Positions 17,539 to 27,300 of a DNA stretch of 64,000 nucleotides are shown here, piece by piece (positions within the stretch are counted from its first letter, which is position 1; every line of letters starts with the position of its first letter). The notes beneath the pieces were generated by a model. It was not told the DNA's origin, ran no database searches, and saw only the letters and a program-made list of their open reading frames with translations. This DNA comes from UBA10438 sp964432155. GTDB taxonomy: Bacteria > Bacteroidota > Ignavibacteria > Kapaibacteriales > Kapaibacteriaceae. The DNA is taken from positions 58,806-122,805 of the forward strand of contig CAYSMF010000006.1 in the NCBI GenBank assembly GCA_964432155.1. The letters are read 5' to 3'. Position numbers and translations under genes: made by a program.

Positions 17539-19880
17539 TCATCGCGAGATTAGCCATCATCCTTGTGATGATTCTGCATGTGGTCTGCCTGGGAGCACAG
17601 ACCATCATTGCAACAAACCATACGTCTTTGAAGTATGGCGCTGATGCGTTTAGCAGGGCAATCCGTGTGGATTCAGCCACGTGCCTCGTTGTCGGAGACA
17701 ACGGACGATATGCATCTGTGGACTTGCGTACTGGCATTGCCGCGTGGGACAGCGTATCGTTACGCGTGCCCCTTGTTGACGCCAGTTTGCGGGAAGGCGA
17801 CCTCCTTTTGTTGAGCCGTCGAGGTACAGTCTACATCAAAGGCGGTGACATAGGGGTTCCTGAGCTGCAGATTCCTGACACTGCAGTTTGTACTTCTGTA
17901 GCATTCAGACAAAAAGATATCGTTGTAACAACCAAGAGCGGAAATATTTGGTCGTATAACAAGGATAGGGCTGAGCCATGGATGCTCGAAGCAACGTTCG
18001 ACGAATCGTTGAACGCTGTGCGCACAAACCAGAGCTACTCTGTCGTCGTTGGTACGCGGGGCTTCGTTGCACTCTGGGATAACGTAACGGAACGCTGGTC
18101 TCAAGTGACCGATGACTCATTGCGTGGCGACCATGCGTGCGTTATGCTGCGTGATAGGGACTTCTTCATCGGATCTGATTCTGGATTCATTTATCGCGTC
18201 GATGTACACACCAAGGTCGTTAAACGAATCAGGCTTCAACAACCATTTCGTTTTCCAGTTGACGCCGGCGCGGAACGTCCTGATAGAACGTTATCGATCA
18301 CGGAGTCCTCAAACGGACGAATCATATGCGTTGGTTACTATGCATTCTCGTCGATTGGCTGTTACTCGTTGAGTGCTGATGGAGATAGTATTGAAAGGAC
18401 TCCGTACCTCGTCGCGATCGACGATCTCTCTCGCAGCCCAGAGTCATACGTATTGCACGTCACCACGAACGGTGATACATCGAGAGTTTTGACGAAACAG
18501 GGCACAACGAGCCCTGCTTTCGTTCTATCTCACCATGCAACTACGACAAGATGGAATGCTCTGGTTGTCACAGGCAGATTTGGTGCGATCAGAATCGAAA
18601 TGAGTGACTCATTGGTTTGCTATGACGAGATGATTTCAGGTGTATTCAGCAGCAGCGATGAGCTGAGAACGTTGAGAGTGCGCAGACCTCGTCCGCTCTG
18701 GAGGAACGTTGATTCCGCAGCTCGCACCTTTGTGTGCACCCAGCCCAACGACGAGCTCAACGCTGCAAATGACACGCTGAGCACCCTTCGTGGATTGTAT
18801 AGACTATCGTACGCAGGGGGCGACACGATCATAATGTCTGGCGACTCTGCACGCATCGCTGTCAGTGTAGATGCTGGAGCAATGTGGCGCATTGGAACAC
18901 TCCCAATAACATCTTCAAGCGGAATCGTGTTCAATCCGCGAAGTGTTGTCGTAGGATCAACTATTGTTGTAAATCAGGCCAACACGCTGTTTGTGGGCGA
19001 CATTGATAGCATGGACTTTAGAGAAGTAGTGCAAAACAAGAGCGGTACCGATGTTATAACACGAACACACATGAGCTCAACGGATGAAAACAGATTCTGT
19101 GTTCTTCGCACTGACTTCGTAGGCGATGCTAAGGTTCGGTGTGTTGTTGAGGAATGGTTTGTCGATCACGACTCAATCAAGCACGTGCAGGATGTTGCCA
19201 TTCCAGATGCCCACATACAAGACATTCAGCTCTTCGTGAGTAACTCAGTGTTATCGTATGTGACGTGCCTCTGGGACGAGATGGATTCTTCAGCAGTGTC
19301 GAATCTCTTGGTGCGCTATGTAGGTCGCGATTGGATAGTAGATACGATGTTTGTGCGCGTTAGCCCATCCAACTTCGAGAAGCTCCGAGCCCCTCAAACA
19401 CCAACGCTGTTCCCGTTCGGTGATACAGTTCTCTCGTCCTATGGAAGCGATGGCGTACATTTATGTAGCATCGATGGAGGCCGAACCTGGCAGTTTGTCG
19501 CGGAGGATTTCACATCATCCCCACGGCGCTCAACGGCTGTCTGTGTAAGTAATAGTAGGGTTGTCATGGCCGGTGGATTTTCATGGCTTGCATCGTTCAA
19601 GATTCCGGGTATCGTGACCAGTGTTGCTGAAGAGACAGGACAACTTGACACATCTGAATGCTCTGGAAGTTTGACGTGGAATCCGTCACTGATCTATGAC
19701 ATCTATAACCTCCAAGGACAGCGGATAGCAACTTCCGCACGAATCGAATCTGGGCATGTTCTGATGAGTGACGATCTGACACTTGCCGATGGGATTGTAG
19801 TAGCAAAGTGCACATCTCAACAGCGGCAGCCCTTCATAGCTATTCTTCGGGGCAGCAAGATCATCGGTGTAAATCGCTGA
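17493..19880 (+). CDS. secreted beta-propeller-like protein with T9SS-type C-terminal domain
   Basis: Up to 795 residues, function unknown. The ATG at 17493 gives a 46-base overlap with the Cys-rich gene. A TTG at 17535 would give a 4-base TTGA overlap and a more compact signal peptide (IIARLAIILVMILHVVCLGAQ), so the true start may be there. The body is beta-rich with repeated short strands and Asp-box-like turns (SVDAGAMWRIG, SIDGGRTWQFV). The end (from about residue 720, YDIYNLQGQRIATSA... to AILRGSKIIGVNR) resembles a type A T9SS sorting domain. It is the large partner of the second cassette. Pairwise similarity to the protein at 12232-14706 is weak by eye. Confidence 0.68.
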   Translation: MSPAFSIVHYQNVQLIIARLAIILVMILHVVCLGAQTIIATNHTSLKYGADAFSRAIRVDSATCLVVGDNGRYASVDLRTGIAAWDSVSLRVPLVDASLREGDLLLLSRRGTVYIKGGDIGVPELQIPDTAVCTSVAFRQKDIVVTTKSGNIWSYNKDRAEPWMLEATFDESLNAVRTNQSYSVVVGTRGFVALWDNVTERWSQVTDDSLRGDHACVMLRDRDFFIGSDSGFIYRVDVHTKVVKRIRLQQPFRFPVDAGAERPDRTLSITESSNGRIICVGYYAFSSIGCYSLSADGDSIERTPYLVAIDDLSRSPESYVLHVTTNGDTSRVLTKQGTTSPAFVLSHHATTTRWNALVVTGRFGAIRIEMSDSLVCYDEMISGVFSSSDELRTLRVRRPRPLWRNVDSAARTFVCTQPNDELNAANDTLSTLRGLYRLSYAGGDTIIMSGDSARIAVSVDAGAMWRIGTLPITSSSGIVFNPRSVVVGSTIVVNQANTLFVGDIDSMDFREVVQNKSGTDVITRTHMSSTDENRFCVLRTDFVGDAKVRCVVEEWFVDHDSIKHVQDVAIPDAHIQDIQLFVSNSVLSYVTCLWDEMDSSAVSNLLVRYVGRDWIVDTMFVRVSPSNFEKLRAPQTPTLFPFGDTVLSSYGSDGVHLCSIDGGRTWQFVAEDFTSSPRRSTAVCVSNSRVVMAGGFSWLASFKIPGIVTSVAEETGQLDTSECSGSLTWNPSLIYDIYNLQGQRIATSARIESGHVLMSDDLTLADGIVVAKCTSQQRQPFIAILRGSKIIGVNR

Positions 19881-20096
19881 ATTGCCCGATGTTAGGATAT
19901 GGGGCTTGCATTCCCAATGTGGCGTGATTCTGTAACGACACGCAACTTGCATTGAGTGGCTTCAAATCCAATCAAGCTCGACACAGCGTATCACTCCTGG
20001 TCAGTAGCAGAACTTCGGAACTTGGCATAGCAACCTATCGTTACGTTTGAGGTGCGGAAAACGCATTTCCCTGCCAAGCCAAAGAACACAAACTGT

Positions 20097-20104
20097 TAGA
20101 TTTG
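20097..20104 (+). promoter_or_regulatory. TAGATTTG -7 box before ABC exporter operon
   Basis: Exact match to the Bacteroidota -7 consensus TAnnTTTG, ending 3 bases before the ATG at 20108. No TTG is seen at the expected upstream distance. If used, the transcript would be leaderless or nearly so. The preceding intergenic stretch 19881-20096 holds no gene that I can see. Confidence 0.4.
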
Positions 20105-20107
20105 TGC

Positions 20108-21025
20108 ATGCCTGATCCTGCGATCGCGATTCGCGACCTCCATAAGTCGTATGGCAGCTTTACTGCTGTAAACGGACTTTCTCTTACTGTAGAACAAGGT
20201 GACATCTACGGCTTTCTGGGACCAAATGGTGCCGGGAAGAGCACGACTATCCGGATGCTGATGACGTTGATTCGTCCGTCGTCGGGCAGCATCAAGGTGT
20301 TCGGGATGGACCTTGCCACACACCGTGCAGACATTCTGCGTCGCATCGGCGCAATTGTTGAACGTCCGGACTTCTATAACTACCTCACTGCGCGTAAGAA
20401 CCTCGAACTCGTCGGACGCCTTAGCGGTGCTGATGTGTCAAAGGCGAGTGTCGATCGCGTACTCGGTATCGTCGGACTCGGACATCGCACCGACAGCAAG
20501 GTCAAGACGTTTTCGCACGGCATGAAGCAGCGCTTGGGTATTGCTCAGGCTCTGCTGCACAACCCCGACCTCATCGTCCTCGACGAACCAACAACCGGAC
20601 TCGACCCACAGGGGATGGTGGATATCCGCGACCTCATCCTTGAGCTGTCGCAGGATCACCGCAAGACCGTGTTTCTGTCGTCACACATTCTGCCAGAAGT
20701 TGAACTCACTGCAAACCGCATGGTGATCATCAACCGCGGCAAGGCAGTGATCGAGGGATCCGTCCAGGATCTGCTCAACAACGGTCGACTCAAGGTTACG
20801 ATCGAAACATCCGACGTAGCGCGTGCACAGCAGTTGTTGCGCGAATCGTCACTGAGCGACCAACTCCAATCAGTGACATCAGGAGAACTGATCATCATGC
20901 TCGAGCGTCACGAGATCGCCGGCGTTGTCCAGCTGCTCACGTCGAATAACATTCCCCTCTCGGCCGTCACCCCTGTGCGATCGCTCGAAGAGTACTTCAT
21001 CTCTCTCACGCAGGAGGTCGCATGA
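20108..21025 (+). CDS. ABC-2 type exporter ATP-binding protein
   Basis: ATPase subunit of a two-component ABC exporter at the inner membrane. The 305-residue protein has Walker A GPNGAGKST near 42-50, Q-loop region, signature FSHGMKQRLGIA near 138-149, Walker B DLIVLDEPTTGLDP near 156-169 and the H-loop SSHIL. The C-terminal 80 residues resemble the accessory domain of DrrA/CcmA-like ATPases. The ATG at 20108 is preferred over TTG 20102. It overlaps the permease by ATGA, and the permease in turn overlaps a LolA-like gene, so the three form an operon. Substrate unknown; the LolA-like partner hints at lipid or lipoprotein traffic, but that is inference. Confidence 0.93.
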   Translation: MPDPAIAIRDLHKSYGSFTAVNGLSLTVEQGDIYGFLGPNGAGKSTTIRMLMTLIRPSSGSIKVFGMDLATHRADILRRIGAIVERPDFYNYLTARKNLELVGRLSGADVSKASVDRVLGIVGLGHRTDSKVKTFSHGMKQRLGIAQALLHNPDLIVLDEPTTGLDPQGMVDIRDLILELSQDHRKTVFLSSHILPEVELTANRMVIINRGKAVIEGSVQDLLNNGRLKVTIETSDVARAQQLLRESSLSDQLQSVTSGELIIMLERHEIAGVVQLLTSNNIPLSAVTPVRSLEEYFISLTQEVA

Positions 21026-21891
21026 TGCTCACCGCCTATCGTGTGGAAATGGAGAAGGTGTTCTCCAAATGGCGCACCTACATCGGCTTTATCGCGCTTG
21101 GCGCGCTGATTCCGATCATCGTGATCGCCCTCGGTATTGAAGGACAGGACTACCTCAATATCATCACGCAGCAGTTCGGCTCGCAGTTCGATTTCAAGGG
21201 CAAGCTGATCAACGGATACACCGTGTCCTTTATCATCTTCGCTGCCCTCTACGTGCATGTGCCGTTTATGATCACGCTGGTAGCCGGTGAAGTGCTTGCT
21301 GGTGAGGCTACGTCGGGAACCTACCGATTGATTCTTACGCGCCCCATTTCGCGCGCCACAATGGTTACGGCGAAGTACCTTGCAGTGCTAACGTACACCG
21401 TGCTGCTTGTGTTCTTCATGGCGATCATGTCGCTCGGACTCGGCATCCCGATCCTTGGAACCGACTCCTTGCTGGTGATCCGAAGCGAGACAATCACGAT
21501 TCTCTCCGCTGACGATCTGATGTGGCGGTTCATCCTCGCGTACACGTACGCAGCAATGTCGATGGTCACGGTTGCAAGCGTTGCCTTCCTGTTCTCGTCG
21601 CTCGTGGAAAACGCCATTGGTCCGATCATGACGACGATGTCGATCATCATCGGCATGACGATTATCTCGGCAATCGACGTTCCGATCTTCGACTACCTCC
21701 GTCCGCTGTTCTTTACCAATCACATGAACGGCTGGAAGTTCTTCTTCGATGTGCCGGCCGATGCGGAATCGATGAAGTATGCAGCCGACTGGTCGCGCAT
21801 CGCCATCTCTGGTAGCGTGCTGATGCTCCACATCGTTGGATGCTTCGTCGCTGCACAACTTATTATTCGCCGAAAGGACATCCTTACATGA
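21022..21891 (+). CDS. ABC-2 type exporter permease
   Basis: A 289-residue integral membrane protein with about six hydrophobic segments, the first near residues 17-35 (YIGFIALGALIPIIVIAL) and the last near 262-280. The segment AGEVLAGEATSGTYRLIL near 86-103 matches the conserved cytoplasmic loop of ABC-2/NatB-type permeases that contacts the ATPase. A periplasmic loop lies between the first two membrane segments. Start and stop codons overlap the neighbours by 4 bases each, showing tight coupling with the ATPase and the LolA-like protein. Confidence 0.88.
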   Translation: MMLTAYRVEMEKVFSKWRTYIGFIALGALIPIIVIALGIEGQDYLNIITQQFGSQFDFKGKLINGYTVSFIIFAALYVHVPFMITLVAGEVLAGEATSGTYRLILTRPISRATMVTAKYLAVLTYTVLLVFFMAIMSLGLGIPILGTDSLLVIRSETITILSADDLMWRFILAYTYAAMSMVTVASVAFLFSSLVENAIGPIMTTMSIIIGMTIISAIDVPIFDYLRPLFFTNHMNGWKFFFDVPADAESMKYAADWSRIAISGSVLMLHIVGCFVAAQLIIRRKDILT

Positions 21892-22538
21892 TGCGTGTGA
21901 CCTTGCTCATCGTGCTCACTGCGCTCTCTGCATCGTTCACGTATGCACGCACAGCCGACGCACTCCTGAAGGAGCTTCGTGCAAAGATGACGCGCGCAAA
22001 GTCCTACACGGCGCAACTCAAGATCAAGGTGGATGTACCCTTTATGCGTGTGCCAGATATGACGGCTACGCTCAAGCATACAGCACCTGACAAGACTACT
22101 ATTGATGCACCTGGATTTGCGATGCTTCCAAAGGACGGCGTTGATCTTGGTGCATTGAAGATGCTGTCGAAGGACTTCACAGCCATCGACATGGGCGTTG
22201 AGAATTCGATGCGCAAGATCAAGGTTCTCCCGAGCGATGAATCATCCGATATCGTTGTGGCAACCATCTGGGTCGACACCACTGCGATGGTCGCACGCAA
22301 GGTCGTCTCAACAACCAAGAAGGCCGGAACGGTCACCATCGAGCTGTCGTACGACAACGCGAAGGCGCGTGCCTATGCCCTGCCTTCATTCACGAAGATC
22401 TCGATGGAGATGGATCCGCTGAAGATTCCGAAGTCCATCTCTGGCGACTTCGACGGCAACAGCCGCAAACCAACCGCAAAGCCGGGTCCGGTCAAGGCCA
22501 CCGTGCAGGTCTGGTACAACTCCTACGTCATCAAGTAA
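21888..22538 (+). CDS. LolA-like periplasmic lipoprotein-carrier-type protein
   Basis: A 216-residue secreted protein. The ATG at 21888 gives a signal peptide (MMRVTLLIVLTALSASFTYA) and a 4-base overlap with the permease. The mature part begins DALLKELRAKMTRAKSYTAQLKIKV, the opening helix and first strand of the LolA/LolB superfamily. A run of beta strands follows, including ATIWVDTTAMVARKV, the pattern seen in outer-membrane lipoprotein-sorting domain proteins. It may carry a hydrophobic substrate handed over by the adjacent ABC exporter. The superfamily call rests on fold pattern and context. Confidence 0.65.
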   Translation: MMRVTLLIVLTALSASFTYARTADALLKELRAKMTRAKSYTAQLKIKVDVPFMRVPDMTATLKHTAPDKTTIDAPGFAMLPKDGVDLGALKMLSKDFTAIDMGVENSMRKIKVLPSDESSDIVVATIWVDTTAMVARKVVSTTKKAGTVTIELSYDNAKARAYALPSFTKISMEMDPLKIPKSISGDFDGNSRKPTAKPGPVKATVQVWYNSYVIK

Positions 22539-22566
22539 CACTCGCATTTCACTGCGTGGAGAGTTC

Positions 22567-22983
22567 ATGACAGGGGGCATTTCGCAGTTCGTCGACCGAC
22601 ATCACCAACGCATGCTTCGTGTTGGCTTTGCGATCGTGTTCTTCTGGTTCGGAATTCTCAAGCCGTTTCATCTCAGTCCGGCCAGCCACCTGGTCGATAG
22701 CACCCTTGGTTGGATTCCGTTTGGTAACGTTCCAACGCTGCTTGGCATCTGGGAGTGCATCATTGGAATCATGTTCCTTGTGCCACGCTGGACGAGGGTG
22801 ACGATGATCATGTTCCTGCTGCATATGGCGGGTACGATCATGCCGCTCATCGCGCTTCCGGATGAGACGTTTCTCACCTGGCCATACCAGCTTTCCCTTG
22901 AGGGACAGTATATCCTGAAGAACTTCGTGTTTCTCGGCGCAGGCGCTTCCGTCTGGGCTACATGGAAGAAGAGCGGACAGTAA
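22567..22983 (+). CDS. DoxX/DUF417-like membrane protein
   Basis: A 138-residue membrane protein with four predicted helices (about residues 18-35, 55-72, 80-96 and 115-132). LRVGFAIVFFWFGILKPF, GIWECIIGIMFLVPRW and SLEGQYILKNFVFLGAGA match the DoxX-like/DUF417 pattern seen in YkgB-type proteins. Biochemical role unknown; members are sometimes tied to redox or thiosulphate metabolism. It follows the LolA-like gene by 28 bases and converges on xthA with an 8-base gap and no terminator. Confidence 0.72.
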   Translation: MTGGISQFVDRHHQRMLRVGFAIVFFWFGILKPFHLSPASHLVDSTLGWIPFGNVPTLLGIWECIIGIMFLVPRWTRVTMIMFLLHMAGTIMPLIALPDETFLTWPYQLSLEGQYILKNFVFLGAGASVWATWKKSGQ

Positions 22984-22991
22984 CCGCGTTC

Positions 22992-23762
22992 TTACGGATT
23001 GAGCACAATACCGACAGGACAGTGATCACTACCCATCACGTCGGGTGCAATCCATGCATTCTTCAGTGCCGGACGGAGATCGTCGGTGATGAAGTGATAG
23101 TCGATGCGCCAACCAACGTTCCGCTCGCGCGCACGCGTGAAGTAATCCCAGTACGTGTAGTTATCTGGCTCTTCTGGGTGGTACTCACGGAACGTGTCAA
23201 CCCAACCCGATGCGACCATTTGGTCGAGCACCGCGCGTTCTTCGGGTAAGAACCCACTATTCGCTTCGTTCTCTTTCGGACGTGCAAGATCGATCGGATG
23301 GTGCGCAATGTTGTAATCGCCGCACACAACGATACGCCGGCCCCCTGCCCGCTGCTCATTGCAGCGTGCAAGCAATGCATCGTAGAAGCGCAGCTTGAAG
23401 GGCACGCGCTTGTTCTCGCTTGAGCCGTTCGGGAAGTAGACGTTGTAGAGAATGAACTCGCCGAAGTCGACTTCGAGAATGCGGCCTTCACCATCGAACT
23501 CTTCGATGCCAATTTTCTCTGTGACGTTCTCTGGTTTGATGCGTGTAAACACGCCGACACCACTGTAGCCACTCTTGATTGAGCATGAGTGGAAGTAGCT
23601 GTGATAGCCGGGAATGTTCTTCAGCTCGTCGGGAATCTTGTCAACGTCGGCCTTCGTCTCCTGCACGCAGATCACGTCGGCCTTAGTGGAGTTAAACCAC
23701 TCCATGAAGCCTTTCTTCTGCACAGCACGGATGCCGTTGACATTCCAACTGATGATCTTCAT
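22992..23762 (-). CDS. xthA: exodeoxyribonuclease III / AP endonuclease
   Basis: Mg-dependent AP endonuclease and 3'-5' exonuclease of base-excision repair. The 256-residue protein begins MKIISWNVNGIRA and shows CVQETKAD (metal Glu), YSGVGVFT, YNVYFPNGS, CGDYNIAHHPIDL, the WRIDYHFI motif and the terminal GSDHCPVGI (catalytic Asp-His). Length and motif order are standard for the family. The start overlaps the end of pyrE by ATGA on the same strand, so the two are cotranscribed. Confidence 0.95.
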   Translation of the reverse strand: MKIISWNVNGIRAVQKKGFMEWFNSTKADVICVQETKADVDKIPDELKNIPGYHSYFHSCSIKSGYSGVGVFTRIKPENVTEKIGIEEFDGEGRILEVDFGEFILYNVYFPNGSSENKRVPFKLRFYDALLARCNEQRAGGRRIVVCGDYNIAHHPIDLARPKENEANSGFLPEERAVLDQMVASGWVDTFREYHPEEPDNYTYWDYFTRARERNVGWRIDYHFITDDLRPALKNAWIAPDVMGSDHCPVGIVLNP

Positions 23763-24283
23763 CGTCCTGCTTTGAGTTCGGTCATCGTAAAGAGTGCGCT
23801 GAGTTCGAATCCTGCTTCGCGCAGTTTCTCACGTCCACCCTGCTCGCGGTCGATCACGCACACAACATGGTTGGTGAGCGCGCCAAGGTTCTTGAGATCA
23901 TCGCCACTCATGATCACCTGTCCACCGCTGGTGATCACGTCTTCGACGATCAGCACGCGCTTACCGGAGATATCTGGGCCTTCGGCAAGCTTACATGTGC
24001 CGTAGTCCTTGGCTTTCTTGCGCACGAACACGGCAGGAATACCGGTGCGCAGTGAAAGCGCGGTCGCAATGGCAAGTCCGCCCATCTCGAGTCCGGCCAG
24101 GACTTCTGTCCCTTCAGGGATCAGCGACACCATGTGCTCGGCGATGGAAGCGAGAATCGCAGGATCGCTCTCGAACTGATACTTATCGAAGTACTCGTTG
24201 CTTGTAATGCCACTGCGAAGCTTGAACTCGCCCGTGATGTGTGCAACGTCGTAAATAGCTGTGCAAAGGTCGTTTCGTGTCAT
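23759..24283 (-). CDS. pyrE: orotate phosphoribosyltransferase
   Basis: Makes OMP from orotate and PRPP in pyrimidine synthesis. The 174-residue protein has FKLRSGITSNEYFDKY near 20-35 (orotate-binding region), AGLEMGGLAIATALS, the FVRKKAKDYGT flexible loop and the PRPP motif VLIVEDVITSGGQ near 110-122. It is on the short side but typical of the archaeal/thermophile-like PyrE group. A TAGTTTTA element lies just upstream of the start, and a hairpin (24301-24334) separates it from the large secreted-protein gene upstream, so it likely has its own promoter. Confidence 0.93.
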   Translation of the reverse strand: MTRNDLCTAIYDVAHITGEFKLRSGITSNEYFDKYQFESDPAILASIAEHMVSLIPEGTEVLAGLEMGGLAIATALSLRTGIPAVFVRKKAKDYGTCKLAEGPDISGKRVLIVEDVITSGGQVIMSGDDLKNLGALTNHVVCVIDREQGGREKLREAGFELSALFTMTELKAGR

Positions 24284-24300
24284 GCCGTAAAACTACGACG

Positions 24301-24334
24301 AACGCGGCGCACCGTCAGAGCGATGCGCCGCGTT
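24301..24334 (-). terminator. GC-rich hairpin between the 1494-residue gene and pyrE
   Basis: A perfect 11-base-pair stem (AACGCGGCGCA pairing with TGCGCCGCGTT) around a 12-base loop, located 24 bases beyond the stop of the large minus-strand gene. No clear U-run follows it, so it may be a Rho-assisted terminator or mRNA-stabilising hairpin and not a classical intrinsic terminator. Confidence 0.5.
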
Positions 24335-24357
24335 GTGGAAAAGTCGATAAGGACTGG

Positions 24358-27300
24358 TTACGGGGCTACAACGAGGGGTACATGCGTTGTTGATCCACCA
24401 GCAATGATCGTAGCGGTATAGAGTCCCGCACTGCCGAGCGTCGCTGCGTCGAGCACAATTGAGGTATCGCCTGCCTCAGCAAGCACTGTCGTTGTGCTCA
24501 GCACTTGACGACCCTGCATGTCACGAACAACGATGCGCACCGGACCAGGCTGGTCAGCCGTGATACGGAGGTACGATATTGTATGCACTGGATGCGGTTC
24601 GACACGCACCGATGACACGTGAGCAACCTGCTCGTCGACCGATGTTGGATCATCACGATACGTGCGTACTTCGACGACAGCCGAGATGTCGCTACCACAA
24701 TCGTTCGTAGCCGTACAGACATAGAGGCCTGCATCGGATGCCGTTGTGCGATTCACAGTGTACGTGTTCGATGTTGCACCAGCAATTGCACGACCGGCGA
24801 GTGACCATTGATAGCGCACTGGCTGGCTGCCTTCTGCGAGACTCACCGATAGTGTGAATGCATCCCCTTCCTTCACGCGAAGAAGTGTCTCGCGAATCGT
24901 TCCCAAGGATGGGCGTACCGTCGAGATGATACGAACAGTGTCTGTGAACAGGGCCTGTCCGCACGTACCAGTCACACGCAGTGTATACGAACCTGGGACC
25001 GTTGAGCTGTAGTCAGATTGCGTTGCACGAGGAATGGCAACACCATTACGGAACCACTGATACGAGAGTTGCTCACCGTCGACCAATGCGCGAAGCTGGA
25101 ACACAAGACCTTCACAGATCTGCTGTTCACGGAGTCCGTTCGGTGCCGTAGGCTGCTTCGTAATCCGCGGGGCTTGGCGCACGAACACATTCACCGTATT
25201 CGAGAAACGGACTTGTCGTGATGGGAAGCCTTGCACAACGCACACGATTTGTCGTGCATCTTCCGGGCGTACACCATTGATTCGAAGTGTTGGGCTTTGC
25301 GTACCAACAAAGCGTCCGCCTTCCTTGATGTTATCACCATCGTAGAAGCGCCATTGATAGCTGATGGCAGCATCTCCACCACCCGGAGCACCAGCAGCAC
25401 GCAACACCACCGTGTCGCCGGGACACACCGTTGTATCACGTGGTTGCAACGTTACGAACGCCTGTGGGATGTAGACGCGAGCATCACGAGAACGAACCGT
25501 CGCACAGCCCCCAGTGACCACGCAATAGTAGCCCCCTGATGTATCCGCGAATGTCAGCGCATGAATACGGAGATTTGGTGTCGTCACACCAGAAATGTTC
25601 GCTGTATTGGTCAATGCAGTACCACGCTTGAACCACTGATATGTTTCGCCAGCTGTTGCTGTGGCCTCAACAGTAAGTGATACTGGGAAGCCAGCCTCGA
25701 CTTGTGTGAGAACTTTGGGCTCCGTGGTAATGCGTGTACGAGTTGATACCGTCACGGTAGTTGGGCGCGATGTGATGATCATGCCCATGGCTGAGCGAAC
25801 CTTGCATGTATATACACCCGCCGTCGTCGTCCGTGCCGAATCGACTGAATACGTCGCTGCTATTGCACCTGCGATGTCAACACCATCCTTCGCCCACTGG
25901 TATGTGAGCGATGGACCAGCGGCGACAACAGAGAGAGTGAGACGCTCATTGAGACACTGACGGATCGGTGTTGTTGGTGACGACGTGATCCGTGCAATAC
26001 GCACCTGTTGGATCGACATCGTACCACTGATCTCATTGCCCGAAAGAAGCAGATCTGCTCCATTCGGACTCTCAGCAGCAGGTACGAATGTGATCACCTC
26101 ACAACCCAGATCACCGACAGTGCCGTTATCCACATTCGTCACATTTGGTGTCACCGTGAAGTTGCGAGGATTGATATAGTCGATGTAGCGAGGGTTGACC
26201 GGATCGGAAACATTGAACATGAAGGTATGACCAATTCGCTCGCATCCTACGAACGCATACGTGCTGTCGTTGATCACACCCATTGCGATAGCCTCTGGCT
26301 CCGGACCCTTATTGTCGGATCGGTCGTCGCGCGAATTCGTTGTATGACCGGCATTGAAATTCGCCGGATACCATGCCGCAGTGCGTGTCTCAAACTCACT
26401 ACCAGAATCGTAGATGAGATTACCGTCTGCGTTCCAGATCGAGAACGAGCGTCCACCGAGCGTATAGAGTTCGTCGTAATCGCCGTCGTTATCCAGGTCA
26501 CCAAGGTTTGTCACGACATTGAGACGTCCTGCACCTGCATCGCTACGAAGTGTCGGATAGGCTGCTGTCAGAGATGCATCGATCGACATATCCTTGATAC
26601 GTCGCTCTTCAACGAATGAGCCCCATTCACGAGCATCACCTTCATTCGCACTGGCGATGTACGTCTGCCCACCAACCGTGAACGTCGAGATCGCGTCAGG
26701 TTGGTACATACCATATACCGGCCACAAGCGGATCAGGTTCCCGCCATCACGATCAGATGCATCGAGACCATTTGGGCGGTCAAACGTGATAACGCCGAAG
26801 ACAGGATGCGATTCAGCATTCAGTGTTATGCTACCGTTGGGTGGTGTAGGGAGCGCTGAGCCCCCTACGCCAAAGTCGTTGTCATTCACGATCAAAAGCG
26901 TCTGCGCGTTAATGCGTGCGAGACCCTCAGGCTTGTCCGTCGTGCCATAGCCAACTCCTGGCAGATACACACTCTTCTTCTTCTGAACCGGACGAATGCC
27001 AAGTGCAGTTGCTTCTGCAAATGTGAGCGATTCGATCGAACGACCTTGAGCAAGTGTCGCAGGATTAGTGATCAGGTTTGTCGCACCCTTGAGATCGATC
27101 TCCATAAGGTACTTACGTGCCCGCAGACCAGTTGCGTCATCGCGTTCGATGACCATGAACTTGCCAGCACCAAGCGATACCGCGTCGCCGATCTTATCGC
27201 ATCCGAATGCCTTTTCGAACATTGGGTAGAGATACTCACCAACGATCGTCTTCGACACCGTATTAAATGCGATGATGCGACACCACGGCGATGCCTTTGA

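Noticed and set aside
20060..20075. GGAAA/TTTCC mini-hairpin before the ABC operon as a regulatory element
   Set aside because: Only five base pairs with a five-base loop, expected by chance.
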